Positions 12,525-16,829 of a stretch of DNA of 16,829 bases are shown piece by piece. The DNA is from Candidatus Heimdallarchaeota archaeon (lineage in GTDB: Archaea > Asgardarchaeota > Heimdallarchaeia > Heimdallarchaeales > Heimdallarchaeaceae), in assembly GCA_016839875.1 (NCBI GenBank), contig JAEOTK010000194.1, positions 1-16,829 on the forward strand. The letters are read 5' to 3'. Position 1 is the first letter of the stretch. Each line of letters begins with the position of its first letter. A program made the translations under genes and the position numbers. The notes under the pieces were generated by a model that was not told where the DNA came from, did not search any database, and saw nothing but the letters and a program-made list of their open reading frames with translations.

Positions 12525-13538
12525 CTATCTTCTCCTGAAAAATCTAGTAGCAAATAAACCAAGAATAACAAAACCAGACACACCTCCTAATATAGAGAAC
12601 CAAGAACGCCAAGTCAAACCCCAGAATCCTGAAACGCCAAAGAGTCTTATTCCTCTACGTGGAGTGTAGTCTAGATTCTTCACTTCATCGAAAATCAAAT
12701 CCCACAATTCTCCTGCAACGATAGGAGCTGTTTGTCCTGCAAAGAATTTGTAATGGGTTTCTGAACCTAGCTTAACAGCTGTGTAATAATTTGTAATGAA
12801 CAAGAGATTATCTACGGGTCCATAGTAGTACGTTTTGAAGTTAATAAAATTATATGACCAGATTAAATCAAGTAGATCAGCATACTTCTCTTCTGTTATC
12901 CAACCTTCATAAACTGTAACTTCATCTGTTAAGAATATTGTATAGAGTACTAAACCATCTGGGTAGATTGTATATTTAACATCGTTAGGAAAAAGCATAT
13001 GAGTATCATCATAGACCCCTATTTCAATCGCTGAGTCCACATAATCAATTGTAGGATGATCAGCTAAATCGATTTCAATCGTTATAGAATCAGATGCTAG
13101 TAAGGTTAAGTTTTCTGCATAAACAGAATAAGTAAGATTGTGAAAACTATGTTGACCATATGAAGAAACATCCCAATCCACTCCAACTGCAACTAAATCT
13201 TGATGAGTATAGCCTGTTAAATCTACTATTGTTTCATTGATTTTGATTTCTGGGACATAAGTTGTTGAATCATAATCAAGACCTAAATCATCATACCAAT
13301 CTGGATTAGGAATTAAAACTATAGGAGTATAGTTTAATACTGAATCCTGAAAAATGATGAAAAATGGTGAATATATTGATGCAGAATTTAATTCCGATTT
13401 TTCTTCTAGTGAATTCGATGTACTTGATAATGCAACATTCTCTGATAATAGAGAGTTGTCAAGTTCTTGAGAAGCTATACCTATGAAGGAACTGAAACTG
13501 ATTAAGAGGATAAAGAAGATAATACATGATCGTTTCAC
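12525..13538 (-). CDS. Secreted surface protein with C-terminal membrane anchor
   Basis: A 337-residue protein of unknown family. It begins with a signal peptide (MKRSC then IIFFILLISFSSFIGIASQ, about 1-23) and ends with a transmembrane helix and basic stop-transfer tail (ILGGVSGFVILGLFATRFFRRR, 316-337). The 290 residues between would face outside. They are rich in Tyr, Asp, Thr and Ser with beta-type patterns (NLTYSVYAENLTLLASDSITIEIDLA), suggesting an immunoglobulin-like or similar beta-sandwich section, and carry several N-x-S/T sites. The start is GTG (complement of 13536-13538), supported by GGTGAG a few bases upstream and by the signal peptide beginning right there. It is transcribed alone and divergent from the APH-like kinase. 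It has no catalytic motif that I recognise. Confidence 0.75.
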   Translation of the reverse strand: MKRSCIIFFILLISFSSFIGIASQELDNSLLSENVALSSTSNSLEEKSELNSASIYSPFFIIFQDSVLNYTPIVLIPNPDWYDDLGLDYDSTTYVPEIKINETIVDLTGYTHQDLVAVGVDWDVSSYGQHSFHNLTYSVYAENLTLLASDSITIEIDLADHPTIDYVDSAIEIGVYDDTHMLFPNDVKYTIYPDGLVLYTIFLTDEVTVYEGWITEEKYADLLDLIWSYNFINFKTYYYGPVDNLLFITNYYTAVKLGSETHYKFFAGQTAPIVAGELWDLIFDEVKNLDYTPRRGIRLFGVSGFWGLTWRSWFSILGGVSGFVILGLFATRFFRRR

Positions 13539-13665
13539 ATACTCACCATACTTATGTTTACTTTGTTTAGAAGAGGAATCTGCTCAATTCCCCAATTATT
13601 ATTCTATTTGTGTAATGGTTTTTATGTTTTTGTCAAACTAATGTTGATTTTGTAATGTTCTAAAA

Positions 13666-13675
13666 CAATAAATAG
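13666..13675 (+). promoter_or_regulatory. TATA box of the APH-like kinase gene (leaderless)
   Basis: CAATAAATAG is centred about 30 bp before the ATG at 13702, preceded by TTCTAAAA as a weak BRE. There is no Shine-Dalgarno before the ATG, so the message is probably leaderless or nearly so. Confidence 0.45.
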
Positions 13676-13701
13676 CACAGTGAGTAGTCAGACTTGATTC
13701 T

Positions 13702-14502
13702 ATGGACCAGAGAATTGGTTTACACTACAAGCTTCCACCCAAATTAGAGAAGATTCTAGAAAAATTCGATTGGTCTATCAATACAGTCGGATGTTCAAAG
13801 ACTGATGTTTTCAAACTAACAAAGGAAGAGAGAACACTCTATTTGAAGGTAAACAAGCCAGAATCTGTTTTCAATCTAGAAAAAGAGAAAATCATTTTGA
13901 ATTGGATAAGGGACAGATTACCAGTTCCCGAAGTAATTTTCTTTAGCACATTCGAAGGCAAAGAGTTTTTACTAATCTCTGAAATAGAAGGTAATGTTTC
14001 TTTTGAAGTAAAATCAGATGAAGAAAAACGCTCTGCTATTAGAATCCTAGCTGAAGGCATAAAGAGAATTCATTCAATTGATGCAAGTGATTGTCCTATC
14101 AACAATTCGCCTGATGTTCTAATCCAACTAGCTAAAGATAGAATGGAAAAAGGACTTGTAAAAAACAATGATTTCGATGAAAGATGGAAAAATAAATCAG
14201 ATGAAGAATTATTTGATGAAATTCTTAGATTAAAACCAGATAATTATGAACTGGTTTTCACACATGGAGATTACTGTTTACCTAACATCATCATAAATAA
14301 TGGAAAACTAAGCGGTTTCATTGATTTGATATTCGCTGGAATTAACGACAAATATTTCGATTTAGCAGCTGTTGCTTGGAGCATAGGTTACAATTTCGGT
14401 ACTGAATGGGTCAAATATTTCTTTGAAGACTATAGTATGAATAACATTGATTGGGATAAAATAAAGTTCTTTCAAATGCTAAACGAATTTTTCCAGCAAT
14501 AA
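13702..14502 (+). CDS. APH(3')-like aminoglycoside phosphotransferase-family kinase
   Basis: A 266-residue protein-kinase-like-fold enzyme of the APH type. It shows the N-lobe sequence TVGCSKTDVFKLTKEERTLYLKVN (the ATP-site lysine is probably K49), then the catalytic loop THGDYCLPNIIINNGKLSGFIDL (catalytic D190, metal ligands N195 and D208), followed by AGINDKYFDLAAVAWSIGYNFG, and closes with FFQMLNEFF, as bacterial APH(3') enzymes close with YxxLDELF. It transfers phosphate from ATP to a hydroxyl of an aminoglycoside or another small molecule. Length and motif order match APH(3') more than choline or homoserine kinases, but the expected G-R after ID-L is I-F, so real aminoglycoside activity is doubtful. 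It lies 47 bp upstream of the gamma-glutamyltransferase gene on the same strand. Confidence 0.85.
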   Translation: MDQRIGLHYKLPPKLEKILEKFDWSINTVGCSKTDVFKLTKEERTLYLKVNKPESVFNLEKEKIILNWIRDRLPVPEVIFFSTFEGKEFLLISEIEGNVSFEVKSDEEKRSAIRILAEGIKRIHSIDASDCPINNSPDVLIQLAKDRMEKGLVKNNDFDERWKNKSDEELFDEILRLKPDNYELVFTHGDYCLPNIIINNGKLSGFIDLIFAGINDKYFDLAAVAWSIGYNFGTEWVKYFFEDYSMNNIDWDKIKFFQMLNEFFQQ

Positions 14503-14549
14503 TACTAAACAGACCATTAGATTTATTTTTCAGTTAGATATTTTTACAT

Positions 14550-16157
14550 ATGTATTTCAATTCTTATAGATCTCCGGTTTACGCAAAAAGAGGTATGGTA
14601 GCTTCAAGTCAACCTTTAGCTTCTGAAGCTGGAATCAGAATTCTTCAACAAGGAGGAAATGCAGCCGATGCTGCTGTTGCAGTTGCTGCCGCATTAAATG
14701 TAACTGAACCTTGCTCAACAGGAATAGGTGGAGATTGTTTTTATCTTTACTATGACAATACAAAGAAATCTGTTTCTGGTTTAAATGCAAGTGGTCGTGC
14801 GCCTTCAGAAATAAATCTTGAGAAATTAGCAGAATTAGGTATAACTGAGTCTTTACCACCACTTAGTGTCCATACAGTAACCATTCCTGGAGCTGCTGCA
14901 GGATGGGTAGACACAATTGAAAAATTCGGAACCTTATCATTAAAGGAAGTTCTTGCTCCTGCAATTGAACTTGCTGAAGAAGGTTTTCCAGTTGCACCTT
15001 TAACAGCTCTTTCATGGGCTAGAGGAGTTAGACAACTCCGAAGTGGACCACATGGAGATGAAATGCTATTAAATGGGGAAGCTCCTAAAGCAGGAGAAAT
15101 AATGCGAAATCCAACATTAGCAAATACATTCAGAGAATTAGCTGAACATGGGAAAAGTGGATTCTACGAAGGACGTATTGCAGAAGCAATAGTGGACTTA
15201 GTAAAATCACAAGGGGGATATGTGACACTAGATGATCTCAAGAATCATTATTCAACTTATGATGATCCAATATCAGTTAATTACAAGGGTGTAGATATTT
15301 TTGAGATACCACCAAACGGTCAAGGTATAACAGCTCTAATTGCATTAAATATCTTAGAAGAATTTGAAATAGACAAAATGAAACATTCATCTGTTGAGCA
15401 CCTTCATACAATGATAGAAGCTATGAGAATAGCTTTTGCAGATACAAGATGGTATGTAGCTGATCCTGATGTGGTTGATGTTCCAATTCAAGAACTGATA
15501 TCAAAAGAATACGCAAAAGAACGAAGGAAATTAATCGACCCAACCAAAGCGACAATCAATGTTCAGAAAGGTTCACCGTTTTCAAGTTCAGATACAGTGT
15601 ATTTCTCTGTAGCTGATGGTGAAGGAAATGCTTGTAGTTTCATTAATTCAAACTATATGGGATTCGGAACAGGTCTGATTCCAAAAGGATGTGGATTCAC
15701 TTTGCAAAACAGGGGAGCAAATTTTGAACTTAATCCAGATCATCCGAATGTTCTAGCACCTAACAAAAGACCATATCACACAATTATTCCAGGTATGGCC
15801 ACAAAAGAAAACGAGCTATATGCAAGTTTTGGTGTTATGGGAGGTTTCAACCAACCGCAAGGTCATGCACAAGTGTTAATCAATATGATAGATTTTGCAA
15901 TGGAACCTCAACAAGCTCTCAATATGCCTAGGTTTTGCATAAGAGATGGAACAAGCGGCGGGAAGATAGCACTAGAAGAGGGGATTGATGTGTCAACAAT
16001 GAATACTTTGAGTCGGATGGGTCATGATATCATCCCTACATCAGGTATTGCTAGAGCAATATTTGGAAGAGGCCAAATAATTAAGCGTGATGCAAAAAGT
16101 GGTGTTCTTTGTGGTGGTACAAGTCCACGTGCAGATGGTATAGTCATCGGTTGGTAA
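14550..16157 (+). CDS. ggt: Gamma-glutamyltransferase family protein
   Basis: A 535-residue N-terminal-nucleophile hydrolase. Family landmarks: MVASSQPLASEAGIRILQQGGNAADAAVA, CSTGIGGDCFYLYY, NASGRAPSEIN (R83, gamma-glutamyl carboxylate), the small-subunit start at the catalytic threonine T349 in SSDTVYFSVADGEGNACSFINSNYMGFGTG, KRPYHTIIPGM, and GGFNQPQGHAQVLINMIDF. The enzyme self-cleaves before T349 and hydrolyses or transfers gamma-glutamyl groups, for example from glutathione or gamma-Glu peptides. No signal peptide is present, so it should stay cytoplasmic, unlike the periplasmic bacterial enzyme, and it fits the YwrD-like subfamily. The DTVYF form replaces the T-T-H of E. coli. It may share a transcript with the APH-like gene (47-bp gap). 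It converges with eutA, 17 bp apart. Confidence 0.92.
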   Translation: MYFNSYRSPVYAKRGMVASSQPLASEAGIRILQQGGNAADAAVAVAAALNVTEPCSTGIGGDCFYLYYDNTKKSVSGLNASGRAPSEINLEKLAELGITESLPPLSVHTVTIPGAAAGWVDTIEKFGTLSLKEVLAPAIELAEEGFPVAPLTALSWARGVRQLRSGPHGDEMLLNGEAPKAGEIMRNPTLANTFRELAEHGKSGFYEGRIAEAIVDLVKSQGGYVTLDDLKNHYSTYDDPISVNYKGVDIFEIPPNGQGITALIALNILEEFEIDKMKHSSVEHLHTMIEAMRIAFADTRWYVADPDVVDVPIQELISKEYAKERRKLIDPTKATINVQKGSPFSSSDTVYFSVADGEGNACSFINSNYMGFGTGLIPKGCGFTLQNRGANFELNPDHPNVLAPNKRPYHTIIPGMATKENELYASFGVMGGFNQPQGHAQVLINMIDFAMEPQQALNMPRFCIRDGTSGGKIALEEGIDVSTMNTLSRMGHDIIPTSGIARAIFGRGQIIKRDAKSGVLCGGTSPRADGIVIGW

Positions 16158-16174
16158 TAAGAAAAATTGGATAA

Positions 16175-16829
16175 TTAATTTGAGAACACAAGAGATTTAA
16201 CCACAACTGGGACAACTTGCCCTCCAGCTTTTGGTTTATCAACATCAATGAAATCTCCTTCTTGAACATTGATTTCCTCAACAGATATGATATTTTGTTT
16301 TGCTTCAGTTTCTCTTTTCATCACATTTCCTACAGAATTTCCAATATCTCTGTCAAATACCATGATTATTGGTTTTTCTTTCAATATCGTATTGGGGATT
16401 GCACTAACTACCCCTTTAGCAAATGTGGTTAAACCAGCATAAGAACCTCCAATCGCCCCTTTAAATGAAAGTGCTACAATCTCCTCCCCTTCCCTTACAT
16501 CAAACATCTCAAAACTTTTGAGAATTGCCTTCGAAATATTTTCTTCATTAATTTCCTTATTAGAGATCTTAGGTTCCAACACAGGAATATTATGTATTGG
16601 AAGGATATCGCTATCTGAGATGTGAGTTGTTACTCCTGAAACCTGCAAAGTATATTGACCAGCTCCAATAACAGTTGCACGAATTAATTCTATGGGCTCA
16701 TGCATTATCATCTGTTTTTCTTTGATGATTTTTTGAATCTCGTCTCCAAGGAGTTTTCCTAGGTCCCCATATTCTTTTTCAGTTTTACCATAGATATATT
16801 CAGCAACTCCACCAGAGAATATTATTTCA
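16175..16829 (-). CDS. eutA: EutA, ethanolamine ammonia-lyase reactivase, 5' part missing
   Basis: The reading frame stays open from the TAA at 16175-16177 to the right window edge, giving 217 codons. The methionine at 16711 is internal, since the sequence before it continues as IIFSGGVAEYIYG and DLGKLLGDEIQKIIK, both EutA hallmarks. Downstream, ATVIGAGQYTLQVSGVTTHI, LPIHNIPVLEP, ALSFKGAIGGSYAGLTTFAKGV and KPIIMVFDRDIGNSVGNVM complete the C-terminal half of this actin-like ATPase. EutA exchanges damaged adenosylcobalamin on ethanolamine ammonia-lyase (EutBC). Its presence implies ethanolamine degradation to acetaldehyde and ammonia, with eutB and eutC expected upstream on the minus strand beyond the window. 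Bacterial EutA is about 460-480 residues, so roughly the N-terminal half is missing here. Confidence 0.9.
   Translation of the reverse strand, partial: EIIFSGGVAEYIYGKTEKEYGDLGKLLGDEIQKIIKEKQMIMHEPIELIRATVIGAGQYTLQVSGVTTHISDSDILPIHNIPVLEPKISNKEINEENISKAILKSFEMFDVREGEEIVALSFKGAIGGSYAGLTTFAKGVVSAIPNTILKEKPIIMVFDRDIGNSVGNVMKRETEAKQNIISVEEINVQEGDFIDVDKPKAGGQVVPVVVKSLVFSN

Noticed and set aside
14635..14862. Minus-strand ORF inside the gamma-glutamyltransferase gene
   Set aside because: Leu/His/Gln-rich translation antisense to a well-conserved enzyme; a frame shadow.
16175..16711. A 178-residue complete gene starting at the methionine at 16711
   Set aside because: The frame continues open to the window edge and the upstream residues (FSGGVAEYIYG...) match EutA, so the methionine is internal.
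1..16829. CRISPR array, rRNA gene, phage or plasmid module
   Set aside because: No regularly spaced repeats, rRNA-like conserved stretches, integrase, capsid or replication genes were seen on either strand.

Overview
The window reads as the chromosome of an AT-rich archaeon. The evidence is archaeal-type RpoN and ribosomal protein S2 beside mevalonate kinase, a geranylgeranyl reductase for archaeal ether lipids, a small histone-fold protein, an initiator tRNA carrying a bulge-helix-bulge intron, TATA/BRE-like promoters (several apparently leaderless) and oligo-T terminators. The mix of archaeal information genes with bacterial-type accessory genes (FkbH-like HAD protein, TetR, APH-type kinase, gamma-glutamyltransferase, EutA) would suit an Asgard archaeon. 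That assignment is inference; no marker here proves it.

Left part (1-4.9 kb): mevalonate kinase (cut by the window edge), rpsB, rpoN and a geranylgeranyl reductase lie on the minus strand. They form a ribosome/transcription cluster mixed with isoprenoid-lipid genes. A PLP aminotransferase is divergent from them. It is followed by an unlabelled 56-residue histone-fold gene with its own promoter and hairpin terminator.

Middle-left (4.9-9.2 kb): four minus-strand genes, in transcription order a membrane-anchored polysaccharide-deacetylase-like protein, a 610-residue FkbH-like HAD/GNAT protein, a four-helix membrane protein of unknown function and a THUMP (Tan1-like) tRNA-modification protein. 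The first two are tightly coupled and are the best candidate here for an undescribed envelope or acyl-modification function.

Middle (9.3-12.5 kb): the intron-containing initiator tRNA-Met, a polytopic M28 peptidase, a 59-residue small ORF, a 350-bp region rich in inverted repeats, and a TetR regulator. TetR is divergent from a 107-residue cysteine-containing orphan across a perfect 17-bp operator-like palindrome. This looks like a self-regulated sensor pair.

Right part (12.5-16.8 kb): a secreted, C-terminally anchored surface protein, an aminoglycoside-phosphotransferase-like kinase, a cytoplasmic-type gamma-glutamyltransferase and, convergent with it, the C-terminal part of EutA. EutA is the ethanolamine ammonia-lyase reactivase; its N-terminus lies beyond the right edge, which suggests ethanolamine metabolism next door. 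No CRISPR array, rRNA gene or insertion sequence was seen.
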